Source: Prevotella sp. (lineage in GTDB: Bacteria > Bacteroidota > Bacteroidia > Bacteroidales > Bacteroidaceae). Taken from it: a stretch of DNA of 41,264 nucleotides. The position numbers and the translations under genes were made by a program. Shown one piece after another: positions 15,922-23,671 of the stretch (the stretch's first letter is position 1; each line of letters starts with the position of its first letter). Location of the stretch: assembly GCA_017548275.1 (NCBI GenBank), contig JAFZAH010000050.1, forward strand, positions 1-41,264. Reading direction: 5' to 3'. The notes beneath the pieces are model-generated. The model worked only from the letters and a program-made list of their open reading frames with translations, did no database searches and was not told the DNA's origin.

Positions 15922-17382
15922 TTACATCACCCCAATCCAGCGGAGGATATCGTTGAGGTTGGCCACGACCATGAGCAACAGGAGGATGCCCATGCCGATA
16001 TACTCGGCATAAACCATAAATTTGTCGCTCGGTTTGCGGCCTGTAATCATCTCCCATAAGAGGAAGAGCACATGACCACCGTCGAGGGCGGGGATGGGCA
16101 GGATGTTCATGAAAGCGAGGATAATGCTCAGGAAGGCGGTCATGCGCCAAAACATCATCCAATCCCATTCAGCGGGGAAAAGGCTTCCGATTGCCCCGAA
16201 ACCGCCAAGTGACTTGGCCCCGTCGGCTGTAAACACATATTTCAGGTCGTCGACATAACCGCGCAGCACGCCCACGCCATAACTGATGCCGGCGGGGAAA
16301 CTCTCGAAGAATCCGTATTCCTTTTTCGTCTCTTTATAATAGTTGAGCACAGAGGTCTTGGCGATGCCGAGACTCAGGTCCGGGTTGAGTGTCACTTGCA
16401 TGGTGTCGATGGCGCCGGTGGCCTTATGCTCGACAGCGACGGTTGTCTGGCGTATCTTCATGCTGTCGGCAGGTGTCTTGGCGGATGACAATGCGTCGGC
16501 CAAACGACCGCGCTCATTGTCGAATGTCACCCAGCAATCGACGGGTTTGCCGGCAAAAGCCACGATTTTGTCGCCTTTCTTCATACCCAGTTTTGCGGCG
16601 GGAGAGTCTGCCATTACGCTGTCCACCTCAGATGGCACAAAGGGCGATGCGAAGATGGGCTGTTTCTTCAGCATGTCGAGCAGGCTCAGTTCTTTATTGA
16701 TAGGGATGGACACTTGTTTTCCATCGCGAATGACATCGACACGCTCGGCGTCGGTGATGGCGCGGAACAGGTCAGCGTCGAATTTCTTGAACTCTTTTTT
16801 GTCGGTGCCGACGAGAATGTCGCCGTCTTGGAATCCCAGTGATTTCGCCTCGGCGTTGAACTTCATGCCCATGTTCATATCCTTCACTGCGATGTACGAG
16901 TCGCCCCAATGGAAGAGAACCATGGAGTAAATGAACAGTGCCAGAAGGAAATTGACCAGCACGCCGCCAATCATGATAAGCAGACGCTGCCAGGCCGGTT
17001 TCGTGCGGAATTCCCAAGGTTTGGGGTCATCACTCAACTTCTGGTTGGTCTCGTCCACCATGCCGTCAATGGCGCAGTAGCCGCCCAAGGGCAACCAACC
17101 CAGTCCGTATTCCGTGCCCACATATTCCTTTACTTTCCGTTCATTGCCGTCATCGTCTTTCTCAATCTTCACCGGCACCTCTTCGGGTTTCATGTGAAAC
17201 AGTTTGCGCACCCACGGGTCATAGGTGCTGGCGATATGGAATTTGGGATTGAAAAACAAGTAAAACCGGCTGACGCGCACTTTGAAGAGACGGGCAAAGA
17301 AGAAATGCCCGCACTCATGGAGCAGCACTAACAGGGATATAGACAGCAAAAACTGTAACAGACGAATCAAAAAAACTTCCAC
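15922..17382 (-). CDS. rseP: RseP-family site-2 intramembrane zinc protease
   Basis: A 486-residue inner-membrane metalloprotease of the RseP/S2P family (M50), which cuts transmembrane anti-sigma factors and leftover signal peptides. The zinc-binding HECGH motif is at 22-26 in the first membrane helix; the third ligand region NILPIPALDGGH is near the C-terminus, between the last membrane segments. PDZ-like regions lie between (about 195-370, with SPAAKLGMKKGDKIVAFAGK). It sits downstream of dxr with a 93-nt gap and upstream of dapL, a dxr-rseP order common in Bacteroidetes. The substrate in this organism cannot be told from the window. Confidence 0.95.
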   Translation of the reverse strand: MEVFLIRLLQFLLSISLLVLLHECGHFFFARLFKVRVSRFYLFFNPKFHIASTYDPWVRKLFHMKPEEVPVKIEKDDDGNERKVKEYVGTEYGLGWLPLGGYCAIDGMVDETNQKLSDDPKPWEFRTKPAWQRLLIMIGGVLVNFLLALFIYSMVLFHWGDSYIAVKDMNMGMKFNAEAKSLGFQDGDILVGTDKKEFKKFDADLFRAITDAERVDVIRDGKQVSIPINKELSLLDMLKKQPIFASPFVPSEVDSVMADSPAAKLGMKKGDKIVAFAGKPVDCWVTFDNERGRLADALSSAKTPADSMKIRQTTVAVEHKATGAIDTMQVTLNPDLSLGIAKTSVLNYYKETKKEYGFFESFPAGISYGVGVLRGYVDDLKYVFTADGAKSLGGFGAIGSLFPAEWDWMMFWRMTAFLSIILAFMNILPIPALDGGHVLFLLWEMITGRKPSDKFMVYAEYIGMGILLLLMVVANLNDILRWIGVM

Positions 17383-17387
17383 TTGAT

Positions 17388-17420
17388 TTTAAATTATAAA
17401 ATTATAAAATTAAAAAATAT
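17388..17420. repeat. 9-nt AT-rich tandem array
   Basis: AAATTATAA-type units repeat with a 9-nt period (TTTAAATTATAAAATTATAA and onward) just upstream of the rseP start. Low complexity makes the period less certain than in the GC-rich arrays. Confidence 0.55.
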
Positions 17421-17475
17421 ACTGCCGGGTTATACGTCCTTTCCGGAGTTCCCGGGTTATCCGTTTATTCGGGTT

Positions 17476-18624
17476 TTATAGCATTTCTGCGGCGATTCTT
17501 CTTGCCTCGGCATCGGTGGCGACATAGGTGTCGTAGTCGGGTGAGGGGTCGAAGGTGGCAGCGGACATTGTCTTGGCGATGATGTCACCCATTTGCAGGA
17601 AGGTGCAGCGGTCTTCGAGGAAAGCGCGGTTGACCACCTCGTTGGCGGCATTGACGATACACGGCATGTTGCCTCCGCGGCTGATGGCTTCGAATGCGAG
17701 CGCCAGACAGCGGAATTTCTCCAGGTCGGGCTCAAAGAACTCCAGGGGTTGGGCAAACCAGTCGAGACGCTTCTCGGAGAGCGACAGGCGCTCAGGGAAG
17801 GTGAACGCATACTGGATGGGCAGACGCATGTCGGGCACACCCAACTGCGCTTTGACGGCTCCGTCGCGGAATTGCACGGCGCTGTGAATGATTGACTGCG
17901 GGTGCACCAGCACCTGAATGCGCTCAGCCTCGACGCCGAAGAGCCATTTCGCTTCCATCACCTCGAAGCCCTTGTTCATCATCGTGGCGCTGTCGATGGT
18001 GATTTTCGCACCCATGTCCCATGTGGGATGGCGCAGAGCGTCGGCTTTGGTCACATGAGCCAACTGCTCCATGGTGAATTTACGGAAAGGGCCCCCGCTT
18101 GCCGTGAGCAGTATTTTCTCTATCTCGTTGCCATCCTCGCCTACCAGGGACTGAAAAATGGCGGAATGCTCGCTGTCAACGGGCAGGATGGGCGTGTGAT
18201 TCTCTATGGCCAGACGGCAGATAAGTTCACCTGCCACCACCAATGTCTCTTTGTTCGCGAGGCAAATCTTCTTCTTCGCTTTGATGGCATGGATGGTAGG
18301 TGAGAGTCCGGCAAAGCCCACCATAGCGGTAAGCACCATGTCTATCGGATCGGCGGTGACGATTTCGTCGAGCGCCTTCGCACCGGCATAGACCTTGATG
18401 TCAGGGCAGTCGTCGAGCAGTCGGCACAACGGCTCGTAATACTGCTCATTGGCGATGACCACGGCTGCCGGACGGAATTTCCGCGCCTGCTCTGCCAACA
18501 ATTCATAACGGTTGTTGGCGGTCAGGCAATAGGCCTCATAGCGGTCGCTGTGCTCCTCGATGACTTGCAGGGCTTGCGTGCCGATGGAGCCGGTCGATCC
18601 TAAAATACATATTTGTTTTTTCAT
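17476..18624 (-). CDS. dxr: 1-deoxy-D-xylulose 5-phosphate reductoisomerase
   Basis: Second step of the non-mevalonate (MEP) isoprenoid pathway: NADPH-dependent rearrangement and reduction of DXP to MEP. At 382 residues it has the family length. The NADPH-binding motif GSTGSIG is at 9-15; NKETLVVAGE and the metal/substrate motif PVDSEHSAIFQ are present, as is the HPTWDMG block. The ATG at 18624 gives the usual MKKQICILGS start. It belongs to the murA-rimM-dxr-rseP run; the gap to rimM is 51 nt and carries a 9-nt array. ispF, a later step of the same pathway, is at 38967. Confidence 0.97.
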   Translation of the reverse strand: MKKQICILGSTGSIGTQALQVIEEHSDRYEAYCLTANNRYELLAEQARKFRPAAVVIANEQYYEPLCRLLDDCPDIKVYAGAKALDEIVTADPIDMVLTAMVGFAGLSPTIHAIKAKKKICLANKETLVVAGELICRLAIENHTPILPVDSEHSAIFQSLVGEDGNEIEKILLTASGGPFRKFTMEQLAHVTKADALRHPTWDMGAKITIDSATMMNKGFEVMEAKWLFGVEAERIQVLVHPQSIIHSAVQFRDGAVKAQLGVPDMRLPIQYAFTFPERLSLSEKRLDWFAQPLEFFEPDLEKFRCLALAFEAISRGGNMPCIVNAANEVVNRAFLEDRCTFLQMGDIIAKTMSAATFDPSPDYDTYVATDAEARRIAAEML

Positions 18625-18648
18625 CTCTTCTTTCTCTTTCTGGATGGT

Positions 18649-18684
18649 CTAGATGTTCTAGATTTCCTAGATTCTCTAGTTGAT
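18649..18684. repeat. 9-nt tandem array overlapping the rimM stop codon
   Basis: Four exact 9-nt units beginning CTAG follow each other: CTAGATGTT, CTAGATTTC, CTAGATTCT and CTAGTTGAT. The last unit holds the rimM stop codon (18676-18678) and its final two codons. The array therefore begins inside the gene end and runs toward dxr. Confidence 0.8.
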
Positions 18685-19200
18685 GTCTAACAGACCCTCG
18701 GGGATGGCGATGGTGATGACACGCTTGTCGGTGTCGATATCTGTGATGAGGTCTTCGGCGGCGGGGATGAGAATGGCGGTGCCGTCGGGGCGCTCCACCT
18801 CAAACAGGGTGTTGATGGTGCTGTCGTCAACGGCGGTGATGGTGCCCACCACCTTGCCCGTCTGCTGGTCGGTCAGAGTGAAACCAATAATGGCTGCCCA
18901 TGACAAACCTCCCTCGTCGGCCTCTGAAAGACTACGCGGGAAATACACATCGGCACCCGTCAGACTGCGTGCCTGCTCCATCGTGTCGATGTCGCAAAAC
19001 TTCATCAGTACGGTCTCATCGCTGCGGAAGCGGTATTCTTCCATATAGAAAGGCACGAGGATGCCGTCGATGTCAAGCACCAGATAGTCGGCATCGACAT
19101 GGTCGAACACGTCGTCGTCGATATGTATCGACACTTCGCCTTTCACACCGTGGGCCTTGCCGATACGTCCTATGCGATAAACCTCGTCCTGTCTGATCAT
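18676..19200 (-). CDS. rimM: Ribosome maturation factor RimM
   Basis: A 174-residue protein that binds ribosomal protein S19 and assists maturation of the 30S head. The N-terminal RimM beta-barrel shows VYRIGRIGKAHGVKGEVSIH (5-24), and the C-terminal PRC-barrel covers about 95-170, with IGFTLTDQQTGKVVGTITAV and ILIPAAEDLI. Start at 19200 lies 16 nt after the murA stop, so the two are surely co-transcribed. The last codons lie within the 9-nt array. Confidence 0.95.
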   Translation of the reverse strand: MIRQDEVYRIGRIGKAHGVKGEVSIHIDDDVFDHVDADYLVLDIDGILVPFYMEEYRFRSDETVLMKFCDIDTMEQARSLTGADVYFPRSLSEADEGGLSWAAIIGFTLTDQQTGKVVGTITAVDDSTINTLFEVERPDGTAILIPAAEDLITDIDTDKRVITIAIPEGLLDIN

Positions 19201-19216
19201 GATGCCGTGCTGATGG

Positions 19217-20527
19217 TCAGTTATCTACGCGCTGGATATTGGCGCCCAGCATGTTCAGTCGCCGTTCGATATCTTGGTAACCGCGGTCTATCTGCGCGAT
19301 ATTGTCAATACGCGAAGTGCCATTGGCGCTCATGGCGGCAATCAGCAGTGCGATACCCGCACGGATGTCGGGACTGGTCATGCGTCCTGCCCTGAGGCGG
19401 ATATGATGGTTGTGACCGATGACCACAGCACGGTGGGGGTCACAAAGGATGATTTGCGCGCCCATGTCTATCAGTTTGTCAACAAAGAAGAGACGGCTTT
19501 CAAACATCTTCTGATGGAAAAGCACACTGCCTTCGGCCTGGGTGGCCACCACCAACAGGACAGACAGCAGGTCGGGAGTGAGACCCGGCCAGGGTGCGTC
19601 GGCGATGGTCATGATGCTGCCGTCGATGAATGAGTCAACCTGATAGGTGTCGTGATGGGGGATAAACAGGTCGTCGCCCTCTTCCTGAATGGTGACACCC
19701 AACCTGCGGAATGTGTCGGGAATGATGCCGAGGTTGCTCAGCGACACGTTTTTGATGCGTATGCCGTCGCCCACCATCACGGCCATGCCGATGAACGAAC
19801 CCACTTCAATCATGTCGGGCAAGATGGTGTGCTCTGCTCCGTGCAATTCTTTCACGCCTTCAATGGTGAGCAGGTTCGAGGCGATGCCGGTGATGCGCGC
19901 ACCCATATTGTTGAGCAAATGGCACAACTGTTGGATATAAGGCTCGCAAGCGGCGTTATAGATGGTGGTTGTGCCCTCGGCGAGTGCTGACGCCATGATG
20001 ATGTTGGCGGTACCTGTCACCGAAGCCTCGTCGAGCAACATGTGGCATCCGGTCAGTTTCTCCGCAGAGAGTTGGAACACGTTGCGACCCTCGATGCGGT
20101 TGAAATCCGCTCCGAGGTATTTGAATCCGAGGAAGTGCGTGTCGAGTCGGCGGCGTCCGATTTTGTCACCGCCGGGTTTGGCTATCGTGGCTTTGTGGAA
20201 CCGCGCCAATAAGGGACCGATGGTCAGCACACTGCCACGAAGCGATGAGCATTTCTTGACGAATTTCTCGCTCTCCAAATAGTCGAGATGCAACTCGTCG
20301 GCTTGGAACGTAAACTCCCCGGGCGCGTTTTTGCTCACTTTCACACCCATCTCCTTCAACAGCAGGATGAGGTTGTTCACATCCAGAATGTCGGGGATGT
20401 TTTTAATGGTGACAGGCTCGCGGGTGAGCAATGTTGCGCAAATCACCTCGAGGGCTTCGTTCTTGGCTCCCTGAGGGGTGATTTCGCCTTTGAGCGGTCT
20501 CCCGCCTTCGATGATGAATGACTCCAT
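19217..20527 (-). CDS. murA: UDP-N-acetylglucosamine 1-carboxyvinyltransferase MurA, Asp form
   Basis: First committed step of peptidoglycan synthesis: enolpyruvyl transfer from PEP to UDP-GlcNAc. At 436 residues it is full length. Lys22-Asn23 in GAKNEAL match the substrate-binding pair of the family. The loop that in E. coli reads GGCTIG, with the Cys115 attacked by fosfomycin, reads GGDKIG here, so Asp121 takes the place of the Cys (codon at 20165-20167). Asp at this position is known from intrinsically fosfomycin-resistant MurA enzymes. It follows DUF4290 by 9 nt and precedes rimM by 16 nt. Confidence 0.97.
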   Translation of the reverse strand: MESFIIEGGRPLKGEITPQGAKNEALEVICATLLTREPVTIKNIPDILDVNNLILLLKEMGVKVSKNAPGEFTFQADELHLDYLESEKFVKKCSSLRGSVLTIGPLLARFHKATIAKPGGDKIGRRRLDTHFLGFKYLGADFNRIEGRNVFQLSAEKLTGCHMLLDEASVTGTANIIMASALAEGTTTIYNAACEPYIQQLCHLLNNMGARITGIASNLLTIEGVKELHGAEHTILPDMIEVGSFIGMAVMVGDGIRIKNVSLSNLGIIPDTFRRLGVTIQEEGDDLFIPHHDTYQVDSFIDGSIMTIADAPWPGLTPDLLSVLLVVATQAEGSVLFHQKMFESRLFFVDKLIDMGAQIILCDPHRAVVIGHNHHIRLRAGRMTSPDIRAGIALLIAAMSANGTSRIDNIAQIDRGYQDIERRLNMLGANIQRVDN

Positions 20528-20536
20528 ATATGTGCT

Positions 20537-21142
20537 TTATTTCTTTTTCTTGCCGCGAGGCTGTTTCTCTACAAAATCTTTCTCGCTCATCTTCTCAAAA
20601 CGGAAAGTGCTCAAATCCAATTGGATGACACCGTCGGTGAAACGGGCTAAATCGTCGGCAACCTTCTCGTCATCGGCTGATCCGTGGCTCCACTGATACA
20701 GGTCGCGCTTCATCTGGTTGGCGGTCACGCGCACCAAAGCGTCGCGCTCCGGACCCTCGGGCATGGTCTTGAGTTTTTCAAACACCTCAAACATCATCTT
20801 GCCGTAGTGCCTCACGGGGATTTGCTGCATGGGGTAGGGCAGTGGCTCCGGGCGTTTGGCTATTTCCAATGCCTGATGCACGTCATAGGGGTAGTCGATG
20901 TCGAGTTGGAAATTGCTCATCAGTGCCAGATGGTCCCACAACTTCTGCTGGTAATCGGCAGCCTCGCGGTTCTGCGGTGTCATCCTCCGCATGATGGCGA
21001 TGATGGTCTCTGCACAACGCTGGCGCTCGGCCTTGGTGGGCAGACCTATGGCGTAGGTAATCATTTTCTGTACCTCGCGCCCGTATTCCGGCAACAGCAA
21101 CTGTTCGCGCTGGGTGTTATAATCTAATCCGTCGATGTTCAT
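20537..21142 (-). CDS. DUF4290 family protein
   Basis: A 201-residue cytoplasmic protein of DUF4290, a Bacteroidetes-specific family with no known function. It starts MNIDGLDYNTQREQLLLPEY, is rich in helices and charged residues, and ends in a very basic tail (VEKQPRGKKKK). No catalytic motif or membrane segment is visible. It lies 9 nt before murA, an adjacency recalled as common in the phylum, which hints at a link with envelope or growth functions (inference). Its start codon is preceded at 8 nt by seven copies of a 9-nt repeat. Confidence 0.88.
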   Translation of the reverse strand: MNIDGLDYNTQREQLLLPEYGREVQKMITYAIGLPTKAERQRCAETIIAIMRRMTPQNREAADYQQKLWDHLALMSNFQLDIDYPYDVHQALEIAKRPEPLPYPMQQIPVRHYGKMMFEVFEKLKTMPEGPERDALVRVTANQMKRDLYQWSHGSADDEKVADDLARFTDGVIQLDLSTFRFEKMSEKDFVEKQPRGKKKK

Positions 21143-21149
21143 ATTTTAT

Positions 21150-21296
21150 TTGGTCGTTTGGTCGTTTGGTCGTTTGGTGGATTGGTCGTTTGGTCGTTTG
21201 GTCGTTTGGTCGTTTGGGGGGATGGGAGCACTGGTAGCACTGGTAGCACTGGTAGAAACCTCTAACCTCCTACCTCTCACCTCTCACCTCTTGTTT
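21150..21296 (-). repeat. Composite array between tsaB and DUF4290
   Basis: From the DUF4290 start: seven copies of GGTCGTTTG in blocks of three and four (about 21150-21217), then GGGAGCACT/GGTAGCACT units with a 9-nt period (about 21225-21254), then five units of ACCTCTC type with a 7-nt period (about 21259-21293). The 7-nt block runs into the tsaB coding end (stop at 21270). Unlike the other GGTCGTTTG sites the GC-rich TCACCCCC hairpin is missing. Confidence 0.85.
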
Positions 21297-21971
21297 CTTC
21301 TTCCCTGCCACGAAATCTTTCAGATAGTATGGCACGAAATAAGCCACGTCCTCGAATTGTTGTAAGGCGATGCGCTTTTCTGCCAAGGGGAACATGTATT
21401 TGGCTTTGGGCACGATGCCCTCGATGAGGTGGGCATTGGGGTGCGCTATGGCCGACATGCACTTGGCGGCGCCGTTGCCGAAGAAATAGACCGGATGCTC
21501 GTCGAGGAAGGCACGATACGTATCACCATCCACGATGTCGGCTTGCGTGGGACGGACCTCACGCAACGCGCGGTCGTAAACGGCGGCATACACCTCCATG
21601 CGTCGGGCGTCAATCATCGGACAAAGCAGCGCGTCGTCTTCTAACTCTTGCCGCAATAATACCGGCACGGCAAGCAATTGCAGTGTGGGTACGGCTATCA
21701 ACGGCACATCATGCCCATAACAAATGCCTTTCGCCATCGACACACCGATGCGAAGACCTGTATATGAGCCGGGACCGCTGCTCACAGCCACATCGTCCAA
21801 AGGTATGGCATGGCTGTCGATGAACGAGAGTGCCTCGTCGACAAACGAGCCCAACCGCTCTGCATGATGCTGACCGGTGGTGTCCTCCTCATGCCAGATG
21901 CAGGCGCCGTCGACGCTCACAGCCACTGAGCATACCTCGGTGCTCGTATCAATATTGAGAATACACGACAT
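21270..21971 (-). CDS. tsaB: tRNA t6A synthesis protein TsaB (YeaZ)
   Basis: A 233-residue ASKHA-fold protein that partners TsaD to form N6-threonylcarbamoyladenosine on tRNA. Signature blocks are ILNIDTSTEVCSVAV at the start, HHAERLGSFVDEAL, and SSGPGSYTGLRIGVSMAKGI (64-83). The catalytic partner TsaD is not in the window. The final residues KKQEVRGER are encoded by DNA of the 7-nt repeat array that continues past the stop, so the natural C-terminus appears to have been replaced or extended by repeat sequence. First gene of the minus-strand run; a -7 box is at 22004. Confidence 0.93.
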   Translation of the reverse strand: MSCILNIDTSTEVCSVAVSVDGACIWHEEDTTGQHHAERLGSFVDEALSFIDSHAIPLDDVAVSSGPGSYTGLRIGVSMAKGICYGHDVPLIAVPTLQLLAVPVLLRQELEDDALLCPMIDARRMEVYAAVYDRALREVRPTQADIVDGDTYRAFLDEHPVYFFGNGAAKCMSAIAHPNAHLIEGIVPKAKYMFPLAEKRIALQQFEDVAYFVPYYLKDFVAGKKKQEVRGER

Positions 21972-22003
21972 GCGGAATAATGGCTTTTTTCTAATTTTGT
22001 GTG

Positions 22004-22011
22004 CAAAATTA
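22004..22011 (-). promoter_or_regulatory. Promoter -7 box for the tsaB run
   Basis: On the minus strand TAATTTTG matches TAnnTTTG, about 33 nt before the tsaB ATG. No TTTG is found at the right distance. It is back to back with the YicC-gene box at 22034. Confidence 0.55.
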
Positions 22012-22033
22012 CTGCTTTTTCCACAAAAATGTG

Positions 22034-22041
22034 TACATTTG
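22034..22041 (+). promoter_or_regulatory. Promoter -7 box for the YicC-like gene
   Basis: TACATTTG matches TAnnTTTG and lies 27 nt before the ATG at 22069. It also lies inside the upstream in-frame extension, which rules out the longer 21877 start. Confidence 0.6.
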
Positions 22042-22068
22042 CACGAATTTATTTATATCATTCCCAAT

Positions 22069-22944
22069 ATGATACAGTCAATGACGGGTTACGGCAAGGT
22101 GGTCGTGACTTATAAGGAAAAGAAAATCAATGTGGAAATCAAGTCGCTCAACAGCAAATCGCTTGACCTTTCCACACGCATTTCACCACTCTACCGTGAG
22201 AAGGAGATGGAAATTCGGCAGATGATTGCCTCAGAGTTGATACGCGGCAAGGTCGATTTCTCTCTCTGGGTTGAGAAAGATGCCGCACAGGATGCTACAC
22301 CCGTGAACGGGGCTTTAGTGGAAAACTATTATCGCCAAATCAAGGACATCGCCCAGCGCACGGGCATACCCGAGCCTGCCGACTGGTTCTACACGTTGCT
22401 CCGCATGCCCGACGTGACAGCAAAAACCGACGTCGAGGAGTTGTGCGACGAGGAGTGGGACACTGCCCGTCAAGCCATCAGTCAGGCCCTGGCACAGTTG
22501 GTAGCGTTCCGCCGTCAGGAAGGTGCCGCCCTGCAAAAGAAGTTTGAAGAGAAAATCAATAATATCGAAGCGCTCCTTCAGTCGATTGAACCTTACGAGA
22601 AGTCGCGTGTGGAGAAAATCCGCGCAAAAATCATTGACGGTCTCAAATCTATTCCCGAAGTGGAGTATGACAAGAACCGCATGGAGCAGGAATTGATATA
22701 CTATATCGAGAAACTCGACATCAGCGAGGAGAAACAGCGTCTGGCTAATCATCTGAAGTATTTCCGCGACACTATGGTGAAGGAAGAGGCTCAGGGCAAG
22801 AAACTGGGATTCATCGCTCAAGAGATGGGACGCGAAATCAACACCACCGGTTCGAAAAGCAATCACGCTGAGATGCAGAACATCGTGGTGCGCATGAAAG
22901 ACGAACTCGAGCAAATCAAAGAGCAGGTGCTGAATGCTTTGTAA
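22069..22944 (+). CDS. YicC/YloC-family endoribonuclease
   Basis: A 291-residue protein of the YicC family, starting with the signature MIQSMTGYGKVVV and NVEIKSLNSKSLDLSTRISP. The C-terminal domain (DUF1732, about 205-291) has HLKYFRDTMVKEEAQGKKLG, FIAQEMGREINTTGSKS and VVRMKDELEQIKEQVLNAL. Members are stress- or stationary-phase-linked endoribonucleases in E. coli and B. subtilis; the substrate here is unknown. Start 22069 is taken because the 64 extra upstream codons are antisense to tsaB and cover the promoter. gmk follows, the same order as in many bacteria. Confidence 0.93.
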   Translation: MIQSMTGYGKVVVTYKEKKINVEIKSLNSKSLDLSTRISPLYREKEMEIRQMIASELIRGKVDFSLWVEKDAAQDATPVNGALVENYYRQIKDIAQRTGIPEPADWFYTLLRMPDVTAKTDVEELCDEEWDTARQAISQALAQLVAFRRQEGAALQKKFEEKINNIEALLQSIEPYEKSRVEKIRAKIIDGLKSIPEVEYDKNRMEQELIYYIEKLDISEEKQRLANHLKYFRDTMVKEEAQGKKLGFIAQEMGREINTTGSKSNHAEMQNIVVRMKDELEQIKEQVLNAL

Positions 22945-22945
22945 T

Positions 22946-23041
22946 TCACAATTGACAATTCATAATTCACAATTCACAATATAACACCCTATTTGTCTCG
23001 ATGGGTGTCCCCCTCCTTGGGAGGGGGTACGGGGGAGGCTT
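22946..23041. repeat. 7-nt array plus GC-rich hairpin upstream of gmk
   Basis: ATTCACA, ATTGACA, ATTCATA, ATTCACA, ATTCACA: five units with a 7-nt period (about 22945-22981), then a hairpin region CCCCCTCCTTGGGAGGGGG (about 23009-23027) and GGGGGAGGC, ending 8 nt before the gmk ATG. The 7-nt part is nearly free of G on the sense strand. Confidence 0.75.
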
Positions 23042-23048
23042 TTTAATT

Positions 23049-23666
23049 ATGGGAAAACTAATCATTGTATCTGCCCCCAGTGGCAGTGGTAAGAGCACGA
23101 TTATCCAGTCGTTGATGGAACATGACGATTTGCGGCTGGCGTTCAGTGTGTCATGTACCAGTCGTGCGCCGCGCGGCAATGAGCAGGATGGTGTGGATTA
23201 TTTCTTCATCACGCCCGAGGAGTTTCGTGAGCGCATCGAGCGCGACGAGTTTCTCGAGTATGAGGAGGTATATGAGAACCGCTTCTACGGCACACTTAAA
23301 TCACAGGTGGAGAAACAGTTGGCATTAGGTCAGAATGTTGTCTTCGATGTGGATGTGAAAGGTGGTTGCAACCTGAAGAACTATTTTGGCGACCGCGCTT
23401 TGGGCATCTTTATCAAGCCGCCTTCGATTGAAGAGTTACGCCGCCGATTGGTGAAGCGTGGCACGGATGCGCCCGAGGTCATCGAAGACCGCGTGTCAAA
23501 GGCGGCGTATGAACTGACGTTCGCCGACCGTTTCGACCGCGTGTTGGTCAATGACGATTTGGAGACAGCCAAAGCGGAGGCGTATGAGATGGTGAGCGGT
23601 TTCTTGATGGGGGATGAGGCTTTAGAGGAAGATTCTTTAGGTGGTGACATTTTAACAGAAGAATAA
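23049..23666 (+). CDS. gmk: Guanylate kinase
   Basis: Phosphorylates GMP to GDP with ATP. A 205-residue protein with P-loop SAPSGSGKST (8-17), the GMP-binding SCTSRAPRGNEQDGVDYFFI (37-56) and EYEEVYENRFYGT (75-87), and the FIKPPSIEELRRRLVKRGTD lid region. The last 20 residues (GDEALEEDSLGGDILTEE) are an acidic tail beyond the usual fold. The frame extends to 23001, but those 16 codons translate the GC-rich repeat, so 23049 is chosen. nadD follows after 5 nt, so they are co-transcribed. Confidence 0.96.
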   Translation: MGKLIIVSAPSGSGKSTIIQSLMEHDDLRLAFSVSCTSRAPRGNEQDGVDYFFITPEEFRERIERDEFLEYEEVYENRFYGTLKSQVEKQLALGQNVVFDVDVKGGCNLKNYFGDRALGIFIKPPSIEELRRRLVKRGTDAPEVIEDRVSKAAYELTFADRFDRVLVNDDLETAKAEAYEMVSGFLMGDEALEEDSLGGDILTEE

Positions 23667-23671
23667 AGACT

